Shown here in pieces: positions 15,743-24,137 of a stretch of DNA of 64,000 nucleotides (its first letter is position 1; every line of letters starts with the position of its first letter). Under the pieces are notes generated by a model. The model did not search any database. It was not told where the DNA came from and saw nothing but the letters and a program-made list of their open reading frames with translations. The translations under genes were made by a program, and so were the position numbers. Source of the DNA: CAYMTV01 sp964393525 (GTDB lineage Bacteria; Patescibacteriota; Microgenomatia; Daviesbacterales; UBA10151); assembly GCA_964393525.1 (NCBI GenBank), contig CAYMTV010000001.1, forward strand, positions 80,692 through 144,691, read 5' to 3'.

Positions 15743-18220
15743 GTGAAAGCTATCTATTTACTAGTATTTCTGCTTTTTTTAGGCTTTCCATTTATTTTTC
15801 TTACCAACCCCGCTCAAGCAGAATATCTTTATTTTCAAGATGAGTTTAATGAAAACAGAAGTCCTAATACTTTAGAAAGTTCAAAATGGATAGTATATCC
15901 TAATAATATTTTAGGATTTACTACAATTTCTGAGGCAAATGGAATTTTATCTACCACTCAACAAAACAATACCAATCAGTATCCTTTAGTTGTTTCTAAA
16001 TCTCAAGTTTTACCGGCAGGAGATTTTTCGGCAGAAATAAAATTCCAATATACAAAAGTCACCCACTGGGGAACAGGGATTGCTTTAGTTGAGCAACTTC
16101 CCAAAAACGGGGGAGGGTTTAATGCACTGCTTAATATTCAAGTCTGGCAGGATAAATCTGTTGGCCCTAATATGAGGGTGCAGTTTGATGGTCCAATTGT
16201 TTATAGCACAAATATTAATACAAATTTACACACCCTAAGGGTGGACAGAACAGGCAAAAAATATTTGATTTTTCTGGACAATCAGCTAATTTTTACATCC
16301 CCTGATACAACTGAACAGGTTAAATATATCTGGATGGGAAACCCAGATAAGCTTAATTTTTTAGTCCCTGAATGGACCACGTTTAATGTAGATTACATCA
16401 GGGTTAAATCATTTGCTCCTGAGCCATTTTTAGAGTTGCCTTGGGAATATGAGAAAAAAGGCATAAGTTTTAATGAAGCCGCCTTAGCAATAAGCTCATA
16501 TTTTGATCATGAGTATCCTTTGTTAAGTACAGGATTAAATGAAGAAAGTGATAAAAGTGGAAATGTAATTTATTTCAGAGGTCCTCCACAAACTAATAAA
16601 TCATATTCATCTCACGATGGCTATGATTATGCAAGATTAGCAAGAGCAAATCTTAAAGATCCGGTTTTAGCTGCTGCTGCAGGAGAGGCTACATATAAAA
16701 ATGATTGCACAGCTTGTGGTAATGCTATTTTAATTGATCACAAAAACGGTTATCAGACCAGATATTATCACCTTTATGATGAGGGATTAATTACAAAAAC
16801 ACCGGGGGAGAAAGTCAATGTTGCTGCGGGAGAGCAAATTGGTTTGATTGGTGCAACCGGAAATGTTTTGCCCGAAGGCGATGCCGGCGCACACATCCAT
16901 TTTATGGTAGTTCAAGACAAAGACGGGGACGGGGACTTTAATAACAATATCCCGGATGGGCTGGTTGACCCGTTTGGCTGGCAAAGTAAAGAAGATGATC
17001 CCTGGGAAAAATATAACTTTTTCTATCTTAATAAAAGTAGGATCGGCAATAAAAGCTACTACATTTGGAAGAAAAAACTGGATAATTTGGATGCTAATTT
17101 GGATTCAAACGGCGGGATATTTGAAACAGGCAGATACAAGTTTAACTTTCCGCAAGGCGCTACAAATTGGGATTTAAGACTTGAGGTAAGTTCCGCACCG
17201 ATTAGTGTATTTGGCAATTTTTCCTCTATCGGATCAACTATTATTTCTACAGCCAAAGATTCCCTGGGTAATTTAGTTCAACAATTTGGCGCATTGTACG
17301 AACTGACGGTTGATTTTAAAGGCTTTGATCTATCAAGTTATAAAAAGGAAACTATTTCTATTTATTCAAGCGAGGATGGGATAAATTGGAACAAGGAAGA
17401 GACAGCAGTAGATTTAGAAGAAAATATTGCAAAAGCCCAAATTAATCATATGACCTATTTTGGCCTAATGGCAGAGAGGATTGATAACCTAGCTCCTGCA
17501 ACAAACGTGGACTTAGAGGGCCAGATGGGGGATCCGAATTGGTTTAGGTCTGATGTAAAAGTAAATTTAAATCCACAAGATAATGAGGGGGGACATGGGG
17601 TTGATTACACATTTTACAAACTTAATGAGGAAGACTGGAAGTTATATACTGCACCACTAATATTTACAAATGAAGGAAATTATAAGATCCAATATTATTC
17701 GGTTGACAAAGATGACAATATAGAAGAAGTAAAAACTAAAGAGTTTAATATTGATAAGACTATTCCCGAGGCAAAAGTATTTGTTGACCCGCAAGTTTAT
17801 GATTTGAAAGTAATCGGGATAGATCAAAATTTAAAAACTGTTGAAAAGGATGACTTAAGTTATATTATCTCTGATTTTTCAGGAAACCAGCTTAAATTAG
17901 AGGTTGAGGAAAAAGATAAGGAAAAAAAGGATGAGTTTAAAATTAACTCTATGCAATACAACAATGAACTGGTAGTTGAACAACCGGATAATAAGTTAAA
18001 AGTAGAGTATAAAAGTAAAGATAATAAGTTTCATCCAAAAAAGCAGGAATTTGAAATGGAAAAGGAGGTAAAAATGGAAATTAAATATGAGATGGATAAA
18101 AATTCAAGCGAAATAACCACTAAGGTAAATGGAGAAAAAAAGATCAGACAGGTTAAAGAAGGGCTAGTAATCTTGCAGTTGGTAACAAATAAGGGTAAGC
18201 TGGAATATAGTTATGAATAA
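15743..18220 (+). CDS. Large secreted M23 metallopeptidase with lectin-like and OmpL47-like domains
   Basis: The 825-residue product starts with GTG and has a signal peptide ending near PAQA (residue 27). Residues about 30-230 look like a concanavalin/LamG-type beta-sandwich. An M23 domain follows with the usual order of motifs: HDGYDYA (H291, D295), RYYHLYD, then the H-x-H of GAHIHF (H384, H386). A further beta-rich region leads to a segment with YTFYKLNEEDW and YYSVDKDDN (about 620-670), typical of OmpL47-like repeats. The tail is highly charged, rich in Lys and Glu. All zinc ligands are present, so peptidoglycan endopeptidase activity is expected. The gene overlaps the next one by eight bases. 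Confidence 0.9.
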   Translation: MKAIYLLVFLLFLGFPFIFLTNPAQAEYLYFQDEFNENRSPNTLESSKWIVYPNNILGFTTISEANGILSTTQQNNTNQYPLVVSKSQVLPAGDFSAEIKFQYTKVTHWGTGIALVEQLPKNGGGFNALLNIQVWQDKSVGPNMRVQFDGPIVYSTNINTNLHTLRVDRTGKKYLIFLDNQLIFTSPDTTEQVKYIWMGNPDKLNFLVPEWTTFNVDYIRVKSFAPEPFLELPWEYEKKGISFNEAALAISSYFDHEYPLLSTGLNEESDKSGNVIYFRGPPQTNKSYSSHDGYDYARLARANLKDPVLAAAAGEATYKNDCTACGNAILIDHKNGYQTRYYHLYDEGLITKTPGEKVNVAAGEQIGLIGATGNVLPEGDAGAHIHFMVVQDKDGDGDFNNNIPDGLVDPFGWQSKEDDPWEKYNFFYLNKSRIGNKSYYIWKKKLDNLDANLDSNGGIFETGRYKFNFPQGATNWDLRLEVSSAPISVFGNFSSIGSTIISTAKDSLGNLVQQFGALYELTVDFKGFDLSSYKKETISIYSSEDGINWNKEETAVDLEENIAKAQINHMTYFGLMAERIDNLAPATNVDLEGQMGDPNWFRSDVKVNLNPQDNEGGHGVDYTFYKLNEEDWKLYTAPLIFTNEGNYKIQYYSVDKDDNIEEVKTKEFNIDKTIPEAKVFVDPQVYDLKVIGIDQNLKTVEKDDLSYIISDFSGNQLKLEVEEKDKEKKDEFKINSMQYNNELVVEQPDNKLKVEYKSKDNKFHPKKQEFEMEKEVKMEIKYEMDKNSSEITTKVNGEKKIRQVKEGLVILQLVTNKGKLEYSYE

Positions 18221-18752
18221 ATTTAACCAAACAGGAAATACCATAATTTTTTTAATATTAATTGGTGTTTTAGTGATTGGAGTTATCCTTTATTCAAAAT
18301 TTAATTTGTTAACTAAAAATAATAGTAGTTTACCCAAAACAGGCAATTCGCAGTCAAACGATTCAGGCCAAACGACTCAAAAGCAAATAAAAACCTATCA
18401 ATCAAAAAATTTAAAGTTCTCAGTTAATTTTTCTGGTGATTTTCAAATTGAAGAAAGGTTTAATTCTGTTTTTTTGAATTCGGATAATAAGATGATTATT
18501 ATTGAAAGAATAGGCACAAATTTTTCAACCATAGATGAATATTTAGAGGATTTAGGATCAAAAAATAAGTTTATGCTCAAAAATAAACAAAAGAAACAGG
18601 TGAATGGAGCAGAAGCGATAATGGTCTACATTGGTGATGAAAAGAACTATTTTATTTATGTGTCGGACAGCGTTTATTCTTTTTCAACTTCAGATAAATC
18701 CCTTTATGATGATTTAGACCAAATTGCACAATCCTTTAAGTACATACCTTAA
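18213..18752 (+). CDS. Small membrane-anchored protein of unknown function
   Basis: The 179-residue product has an N-terminal membrane segment (about 9-30), a Ser/Gln/Asn-rich linker and a soluble domain. That domain begins YQSKNLKFSVNF and ends QIAQSFKYIP, an arrangement seen in PsbP-like or DUF-type small extracytoplasmic domains of Gram-positive and CPR bacteria. No catalytic motif is visible. It overlaps the M23 gene by eight bases and is probably translated from the same mRNA, so it may assist that peptidase. The function is unassigned. Confidence 0.8.
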   Translation: MNKFNQTGNTIIFLILIGVLVIGVILYSKFNLLTKNNSSLPKTGNSQSNDSGQTTQKQIKTYQSKNLKFSVNFSGDFQIEERFNSVFLNSDNKMIIIERIGTNFSTIDEYLEDLGSKNKFMLKNKQKKQVNGAEAIMVYIGDEKNYFIYVSDSVYSFSTSDKSLYDDLDQIAQSFKYIP

Positions 18753-18849
18753 CCACAATAATTCCTAATTCCTTATATCACAAACAATATGTACGTGCAT
18801 ACAAGTTGTGCAATGCAAGTTTTCCGAAATTAGAGAAGACAAAGAAAGG

Positions 18850-18945
18850 GTGTCAAGCCTTTCGACCCTGAGCGGTTCGGCCCTGAGCTCACCGTCGAAG
18901 GACTCACTGCCGAAGGGCTAGTCCACCCGGAGGGTGGGAAGCTAT
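18850..18945. repeat. GC-rich palindromic intergenic block (dispersed repeat type)
   Basis: In otherwise AT-rich DNA this block contains interleaved inverted repeats: TTCGAC (18861) with GTCGAA (18894), TTCGGC (18876) with GCCGAA (18909), and CCACCC-GGA-GGGTGG (18923-18937). The CCCTGAGC / GTCGAAGG elements match the style of short dispersed palindromes common in intergenic DNA of many bacteria. It sits between the small membrane protein gene and the orphan gene at 19007. Confidence 0.75.
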
Positions 18946-18959
18946 CCTAATTTGGCGGA

Positions 18960-18986
18960 TTGACAGAAATGTGGATAAGTTATACA
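18960..18986 (+). promoter_or_regulatory. Promoter with consensus -35 for the 19007 gene
   Basis: A perfect TTGACA lies at 18960-18965 and TATACA at 18981-18986, spaced 15 bases. A GTG at 18971 falls inside this promoter, which supports the downstream ATG at 19007 as the true start. Confidence 0.45.
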
Positions 18987-19006
18987 AAGGACCTAGGAAT
19001 TTGAAT

Positions 19007-19723
19007 ATGGCTGGTCCTTATGAATTTAGGGATAAACTTCCTAGAGTTGACGAGCATCATGTAAGACCTATTTATGAAGCGTTAGGGGTAGACCCTACTA
19101 AACCTCCAAGCATTTCCAGATTTGGGTCTAACCCATATTCCGAGGGAACATGGGATTTTACTGTTGGCGTTATGGTTAAAGTTGGCAGAGTTACTCCTAA
19201 ACTCACAGAAGCCATAGAAAGAAGCGCCAAAGAAATGTATGGTCAAGATGCAGCTGAGTTTAGAAGACTGCATGGATTTGGAGCTTATGTAGTAGTAGAA
19301 GCTTTGTGGAATGCGAGCGGAGAGGGATTCTTTGCTAGATTAGAAAAACTTCAAGCCAATAGATACATACCAATCGCCGAAATGATGAAAGCGTATAAAC
19401 CTTGTTCTACAACAGGAGATGTTTATGACTTTGGTCAAAGGCCTGTCGAATTTCCTGCAAGACAAGCAACACTGCAAAAAGTAGTGGATACAGTTGCCCC
19501 TTTAGCTGCTCGAACTGGAATACAAATAGATTTGCCTATATTTAAAGGTGATATACACAAGGTTAGAACTGCTGCAATTGGCTTCTATGTAGGATTTGCA
19601 AAAATGTTTTGTTTGCCTTGGGCACCACAGGAAGAAAGGGATCCTATTTTGGCAGAAATAATTCCTGCTCCTGCGGAAGCTGTGGTACCAGAAGAATTTG
19701 CAACTTTTCTTTCAACACTTTAA
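19007..19723 (+). CDS. Soluble protein of unknown function (orphan, atypical composition)
   Basis: I chose ATG 19007 (238 residues) because AGGA lies eight bases upstream and a promoter overlaps the alternative GTG at 18971 (250 residues). The product has no signal peptide or membrane span. It is rich in Ala, Pro and Arg compared with neighbours, and has two motif-like stretches (HGFGAYVVVEALWNASGEGF and CLPWAPQEERDP) with no match to a family I know. The gene stands alone with its own TTGACA promoter after a GC-rich palindromic block, and is convergent with the M23 gene at 19762. Composition suggests acquisition from elsewhere. No function is proposed. Confidence 0.8.
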   Translation: MAGPYEFRDKLPRVDEHHVRPIYEALGVDPTKPPSISRFGSNPYSEGTWDFTVGVMVKVGRVTPKLTEAIERSAKEMYGQDAAEFRRLHGFGAYVVVEALWNASGEGFFARLEKLQANRYIPIAEMMKAYKPCSTTGDVYDFGQRPVEFPARQATLQKVVDTVAPLAARTGIQIDLPIFKGDIHKVRTAAIGFYVGFAKMFCLPWAPQEERDPILAEIIPAPAEAVVPEEFATFLSTL

Positions 19724-19761
19724 ATTGAACTACACTATAGCGATAGCCAACCTCCCAATAC

Positions 19762-20952
19762 CTAAGGTATGTGCCAGTAGAGGGTAACGACCCCATTTTT
19801 GTGATCTACAAAAACTCCTTTTCCAACAGTGTTTGTTAAGTAGCAAGCCCTGCTATCTTGGGTGGCATAAGCAGTCCCATCCTCTGCGGCGTAAATGGAA
19901 GAGCCGTAGTGATCTGCAATATCCAACCCCGAGTGTGTCCCCAAAAAGTAAACCTGGCCAAAACGGGTTGTTATATCTCCATTATTACAAGTTCCTCCTT
20001 GAGAACAGTCATTGCTGGAATAGCTTGAGGTGGGTTTGGAAAATCTGCCTGAATCAATATAGGGTTTGGGGTCAACCTTATTACTTGATCCGACAATAAT
20101 CCCATTTTCAACATGAGCCGGAGTCATGACCTCAAAATGCAGATGCGGCCCGGTTGAGCAACCGGTATTCCCAACCGAGGCAATCCGCTCGCCTTTTTTA
20201 ACATCCCCCAATTTTACTCCTTTACTCCCTAAAGCTCTGGCAATGGAGTCTGCATCCGCCCGAAGCCTTGCTAAAATCTCCTGGAATTTTGCTTCATTAT
20301 TTTTAGTAACTGCTAAAAGCTCTTCTTTTTCTTTTTTTTGAGCTTCAAGTTGAATCTCATAAACCTCTAAGTCTTTTTTTAGTTTCTGCTGTTGGATCTG
20401 ACGGACTTGTTTATCCTGCTTTTGGTCATTGTAGGTAGTTTTGGTCGCCTGAAGCTGGTATAAAACTTTTTTGTCATTGGCCTGGGCTACTTGAATATAC
20501 TTAATTCTCTCCAAAAGATCGGAAAAGCCGTGCGAAGAAAAAATTAAATCTATGGTGGAGTAATTTCCAAATTTATAGGTGCTGACAATTCGGTTTAGTA
20601 AAACCTCCGAAATTGAATCAACAGAGGCAGAAATTCGGGTGATCCTGCCCGAAAGTTCCTCAATTTGCTTATCTAGTTTGGTGATCTGGAATTTTGTCTC
20701 GTCTATCTTTAACTCGGTTAATTTATTTTGGGTGTCAATATATTTTAGCTGAGAGTTTAGGGTTTTTTCCTGAGCCTGAGTTTGTGCAAGCTGCTCTTCA
20801 ACCCGCTTAATCTCTTCCCTTTTTTCCCTAAGCGCTACGTCAAGCTCGTCTTCGGATTGAGCAAAACTTATCTTTGGAAAAGTAAGTACAGCAATTAATA
20901 AAGTTGTAAGTATTAGTCTAAACAGGAATTTAGGGAAGGCGTTTTTGCTCAT
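19762..20952 (-). CDS. EnvC/PcsB-like murein hydrolase with a circularly permuted M23 domain
   Basis: The 396-residue protein has a signal peptide (cleavage near ISFA, residue 31), a long coiled coil (about 33-240) and an M23/LytM domain in unusual order. Residues 242-299 are what is normally the C-terminal half (VKLGDVKKGERIASVGNTG, then PHLHFEV with H270 and H272, ending VDPKPYI). After a roughly 27-residue Ser/Cys linker, residues 327-396 give the normal N-terminal half (ITTRFG, HSGLDIA with H340 and D344, then VDHKNG and TLYWHIP with H394), where the protein stops. Together the halves supply one full set of zinc ligands. It follows ftsE and ftsX, the ABC pair that activates such coiled-coil hydrolases during division. 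Confidence 0.93.
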   Translation of the reverse strand: MSKNAFPKFLFRLILTTLLIAVLTFPKISFAQSEDELDVALREKREEIKRVEEQLAQTQAQEKTLNSQLKYIDTQNKLTELKIDETKFQITKLDKQIEELSGRITRISASVDSISEVLLNRIVSTYKFGNYSTIDLIFSSHGFSDLLERIKYIQVAQANDKKVLYQLQATKTTYNDQKQDKQVRQIQQQKLKKDLEVYEIQLEAQKKEKEELLAVTKNNEAKFQEILARLRADADSIARALGSKGVKLGDVKKGERIASVGNTGCSTGPHLHFEVMTPAHVENGIIVGSSNKVDPKPYIDSGRFSKPTSSYSSNDCSQGGTCNNGDITTRFGQVYFLGTHSGLDIADHYGSSIYAAEDGTAYATQDSRACYLTNTVGKGVFVDHKNGVVTLYWHIP

Positions 20953-20975
20953 AACTTCAAAGGGTGATTTTGAAT

Positions 20976-21845
20976 TTAAACTTTTAGATATCGCCTAACT
21001 GCTCCAAAAGAACCAAGCCCGCCAATTATAAAAGCCACAACGCTGGTAACTAAAAGAAGAAGCAGCATGATAAGAGGTGCAACGGGCAAAAGGTTGATTT
21101 CCGAGAGCGCAGGCTCAATAAAAGGCGTAAAGTACCAGAGAATCATATAGCTAACACCCCAAGCCAGAATGGCCCCGACTATCCCATAAAAGATTCCCTC
21201 CCAGATAAATGGTGCTCTGATAAACCAGTTGGATGCACCTAAAAGCTTCATGATTTCTATCTCATTTCGGCGGATTCTGATCTTAAACCCGATTACCATA
21301 ACTATTACCAGGAAGGCAAATACCACCAAAAACCCTACCGCCACCGCTCCAACGGTCCTGACGATCGAGGTGGCCCGGGTTAAAGATTGAATAACATCTT
21401 CCGGATAAATTACTTGATCTACTACCGGTTCTCTTTTTAAAACTTCGGCAATTGGACCGAGGTCGTTTGGGGAAGCGGTAGAAACTTCAAGCGATGAGGG
21501 TAAAATATTTGCTGTGACAAGCTCCAGTAGTGCCGGATTGTCTTTGTTTCTATCCCTGTAAATTTGCAGGGCCTCTTCTTTAGAGACAAATTTTAACCCG
21601 GTTATCCTACCTGTCTGCTGCAGGGCGTTTTCAATTGCCCTGATATCTTGGGCAGTTGTCCCATCTTTGAAAAAAGCAATGGCTTGAGGCTTACTTTCAT
21701 AGTATTGGAGAATTTTTTGCGAACCCATCGCCAAAAGCAAAAACAAATTTAAAATCAGAAAGGTTAGAAACATAACCATGGTTGCAGCCAGAGCCTGGTA
21801 GGGGGTTCGTCTGATATTTCTTCTGGCAAATTTTATGGTTTTCAT
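20976..21845 (-). CDS. ftsX: Cell division protein FtsX (ABC permease)
   Basis: The 289-residue membrane protein has the FtsX plan: a cytoplasmic N-terminus with RRNIRRTPYQALAA, a first membrane helix (about 22-42), an extracellular domain of some 120 residues including KEEALQIYRD, and three C-terminal helices. The pre-helix motif IRIRRNEIEIMKLLGAS (near 195) is the family hallmark. With FtsE it passes the ATPase cycle across the membrane to the coiled-coil hydrolase encoded next. ftsE lies seven bases upstream and the hydrolase gene 23 bases downstream. Confidence 0.96.
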   Translation of the reverse strand: MKTIKFARRNIRRTPYQALAATMVMFLTFLILNLFLLLAMGSQKILQYYESKPQAIAFFKDGTTAQDIRAIENALQQTGRITGLKFVSKEEALQIYRDRNKDNPALLELVTANILPSSLEVSTASPNDLGPIAEVLKREPVVDQVIYPEDVIQSLTRATSIVRTVGAVAVGFLVVFAFLVIVMVIGFKIRIRRNEIEIMKLLGASNWFIRAPFIWEGIFYGIVGAILAWGVSYMILWYFTPFIEPALSEINLLPVAPLIMLLLLLVTSVVAFIIGGLGSFGAVRRYLKV

Positions 21846-21852
21846 GAGCAGC

Positions 21853-22539
21853 TTAGTGCAGTTCGTACTTACCTTCAGGTTTGTCTTTGGTTATTTTCCC
21901 ATCTCTTATTGCAACCACCCTTTTTTTCAAAGTATTAACAATTTCTACATTATGGGTAGCCATAACTATGGTTGTACCCCAGGAGTTAATTTCATTTAAA
22001 AGCTGGATTACTCCCCAGGAAGTTTGAGGGTCCAAGTCTCCGGTTGGCTCATCTGCCAAAAGTATATCCGGTTTTCCAATCATAGCCCGGGCAATAGCTG
22101 TTCTTTGAGCCTCTCCTCCTGAAAGCTGGTTTGGAAATAAGTTTCTTCTATTCCAAATTTCAAAAAGCTTTAAAATCCTTTCTACTTCTTTGTGGATTTC
22201 CTCATCCGGCAAGTCCCGAACCTCCAGGGCAATGGCAATATTTTCAAAAACCGTTCTATCATCCAAAAGCTTAAAGTCCTGAAAAACAAAGCCAACCTTT
22301 CTTCTATAAAGCGGGATTTCTTTATTCTTCAGCCTGGTGATGTCTATATCATCAATCAGAATTTTTCCGGATGTTGGCAGGTATTCTCTGGCAAGAAGCC
22401 TAAGAAGAGTGGATTTACCGGCGCCGGAGGGTCCAACCAAAAAAACGAACTCACCGCCTTTAATCTCTAAGTTAATATCTGAGACAGCGGTAATCGTTGA
22501 GCTGAATTTTTTAGAAACGTCATCGAATTTGATAAGCAT
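21853..22539 (-). CDS. ftsE: Cell division ATP-binding protein FtsE
   Basis: The 228-residue ABC ATPase shows Walker A GPSGAGKST (near residue 37), signature LSGGEAQRTAIARAM (near 140), Walker B ILLADEPTGDLDP and the switch histidine in MATHN. Together with FtsX it forms the FtsEX complex that controls septal peptidoglycan hydrolysis. Length is normal for the family, and the order prfB, small gene, ftsE, ftsX is a widely conserved arrangement in Gram-positive-type genomes. Confidence 0.96.
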   Translation of the reverse strand: MLIKFDDVSKKFSSTITAVSDINLEIKGGEFVFLVGPSGAGKSTLLRLLAREYLPTSGKILIDDIDITRLKNKEIPLYRRKVGFVFQDFKLLDDRTVFENIAIALEVRDLPDEEIHKEVERILKLFEIWNRRNLFPNQLSGGEAQRTAIARAMIGKPDILLADEPTGDLDPQTSWGVIQLLNEINSWGTTIVMATHNVEIVNTLKKRVVAIRDGKITKDKPEGKYELH

Positions 22540-22546
22540 AATGACA

Positions 22547-22975
22547 TCATTGTTCTTCTACTCTGCAGACATCCATAAGCCAGCCTTCTTTAAGGGCTTT
22601 TTGAGTTTCCCCGGTGACTTTGACTTTCTTATTTTCATACTGCGAAAGATCAATTCCGGAGGAAGTTAAAGCGACCGGCGCAGCACCATCCCTTACTAAA
22701 AGGTGAGTGCCTTCAATGTAAGTTTCACCGCTCTTGGGTGCAGGTTTTTTGGTAACTTTACCTGTAGCAAAGTCCTTACAAACCCTGGTATCTTGAGAGA
22801 AATTTTTTGGCGGTTGGTTTAGCAAGATAGGCTGCCCGGGTGCCTTAGCTGAGGAGGATAAGAAATAGCCGGTACCGACTCCTGCCAGGAGGGCAAAGCC
22901 AAATATTGCTCCAAAGAGCTTCATATTAGACTGCCCAAAATTGAGTTTCTTAACAAAAGAGACATCAAACCTCAT
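22547..22975 (-). CDS. Small exported protein of unknown function in the ftsEX operon
   Basis: The 142-residue product has a short cytoplasmic head, one membrane helix (about 21-42) and a soluble domain with two cysteines (RVCKDF, DVCRVE) that could form a disulfide. The stretch VRDGAAPVALTS followed by YENKKVKVTGET suggests a small beta-barrel of OB-fold type, but this is a guess from pattern. The gene lies seven bases upstream of ftsE and 52 bases after prfB, so it may be an accessory of the FtsEX-hydrolase system. A TGC-TACAAT extended -10 ends ten bases before the ATG. Confidence 0.82.
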   Translation of the reverse strand: MRFDVSFVKKLNFGQSNMKLFGAIFGFALLAGVGTGYFLSSSAKAPGQPILLNQPPKNFSQDTRVCKDFATGKVTKKPAPKSGETYIEGTHLLVRDGAAPVALTSSGIDLSQYENKKVKVTGETQKALKEGWLMDVCRVEEQ

Positions 22976-22985
22976 AAGTTAATTA

Positions 22986-22994
22986 ATTGTAGCA
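22986..22994 (-). promoter_or_regulatory. Extended -10 promoter in the prfB-ftsE operon
   Basis: The minus strand reads TGCTACAAT, ending ten bases before the ATG at 22975. It would allow ftsEX and the hydrolase to be expressed apart from prfB. Confidence 0.45.
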
Positions 22995-23027
22995 TAACTA
23001 AAATTTCCTACAACTATTAATTTTTTT

Positions 23028-24098
23028 CTAAAGTTGAGTTATTTCTGCTTCTAAAAATTGGGTTAAATCCCCGTTTAGTACACCCTCGGCGTTTGATGTT
23101 TCAACATTGGTTCTTAAATCCTTAACCATTTTATAAGGGTGAAGTACATAAGAGCGGATCTGAGTCCCCCATGAGGCTTGGGTAGTCTCCCCCTTAAGTT
23201 CATCAAGCACTTTTTTATCCTGAGCTTGGCGAAGAGCCCATAATTTTCCAGCCAGAAGTTTTAAAGCATTTTCCCTGTTTTGTAGTTGTGATCTTTCAGT
23301 TTGAGCTGTAACTACAATACCGGTTGGGATATGTTTAACCCTTACTGCAGTAGAGACTTTATTAACATTTTGTCCTCCAGCACCACCCGAACGGAATGCT
23401 TCAAACTCTATATCTGCTTCATTTAGCTCAACTTCCTCGGTGTTTTCTATAACAGGTAAAACCTCAACCAGTGCAAAAGAAGTTTGCCTTAAATTATCTG
23501 AATTGAAAGGAGATTGTCGCACGAGTCTATGAGTGCCTTTTTCGCCTTTTAAATAGCCGTAAGCAAAAGAAGCATGGACAATAATAGTTATTGTCTTAAT
23601 ACCTGCTTCTTCGCCGGGACTTTCATCGGAAATTTCGTATTCCCAGCCCATTTTTTCAAAGTACCGCTGATACATCCGAGCAAGCATTTGTGCCCAATCC
23701 ATAGCTTCAACTCCTCCAGTTCCTGAATGAACTGAAAGGATTGCTTCAGACTCATCATGTGGGTTGGATAAAAACATCTTAAGTTCAAGGTCGGACAGAA
23801 GTTCCTCAATTTGACTAACTTCTTTTTGCAAATCAGAAAGCATTTCTGCTTCTTCTGAGATTTCCAGCGCGTTACTGATTCTTTCTTGTAGCTTTTCTAA
23901 GGTTTCTAATGTTTTTTGTTTGTCTGAAAGCGTCCGACTGATGACTGAAGACTCTTTGGGATCATTCCAAAAGCCCTCTTTCATGGTTTGAGCCTCAAGC
24001 TCTCTAATTTCTTTTCTTAATTCATCAGGGTTACTCTTTTGTAAAATAGTTTCGAGCCGATGTTTCTGGTTTTTTAGTTTAGTTTGAATTTCTTCCAT
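23028..24098 (-). CDS. prfB: Peptide chain release factor 2
   Basis: The 356-residue protein has the RF2 layout. An N-terminal helical domain is followed by the codon-recognition loop with SPF (in RQSPFNSDN, near residue 200), which reads UGA and UAA. The catalytic GGQ is in [11 protein letters not shown] (near 240), and the C-terminus reads [20 protein letters not shown]. There is no programmed frameshift: the whole protein is in one frame, unlike many bacterial prfB genes. A segment LRQAQDKKV (encoded near 23210-23236) resembles the translation of a common dispersed repeat. TATAAT ends seven bases before the ATG, indicating a leaderless mRNA. Confidence 0.97.
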   Translation of the reverse strand: MEEIQTKLKNQKHRLETILQKSNPDELRKEIRELEAQTMKEGFWNDPKESSVISRTLSDKQKTLETLEKLQERISNALEISEEAEMLSDLQKEVSQIEELLSDLELKMFLSNPHDESEAILSVHSGTGGVEAMDWAQMLARMYQRYFEKMGWEYEISDESPGEEAGIKTITIIVHASFAYGYLKGEKGTHRLVRQSPFNSDNLRQTSFALVEVLPVIENTEEVELNEADIEFEAFRSGGAGGQNVNKVSTAVRVKHIPTGIVVTAQTERSQLQNRENALKLLAGKLWALRQAQDKKVLDELKGETTQASWGTQIRSYVLHPYKMVKDLRTNVETSNAEGVLNGDLTQFLEAEITQL

Positions 24099-24105
24099 GG
24101 GACAA

Positions 24106-24111
24106 ATTATA
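24106..24111 (-). promoter_or_regulatory. -10 element, leaderless promoter of prfB
   Basis: A perfect TATAAT on the minus strand ends seven bases before the prfB ATG at 24098, with no Shine-Dalgarno sequence between them. Confidence 0.55.
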
Positions 24112-24137
24112 TATTAAGTTTGTTATCATTTCATTTA

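Noticed and set aside
23028..24098. Possible programmed +1 frameshift in prfB
   Set aside because: The frame is continuous from ATG to stop and no internal TGA with upstream stimulatory site is needed.
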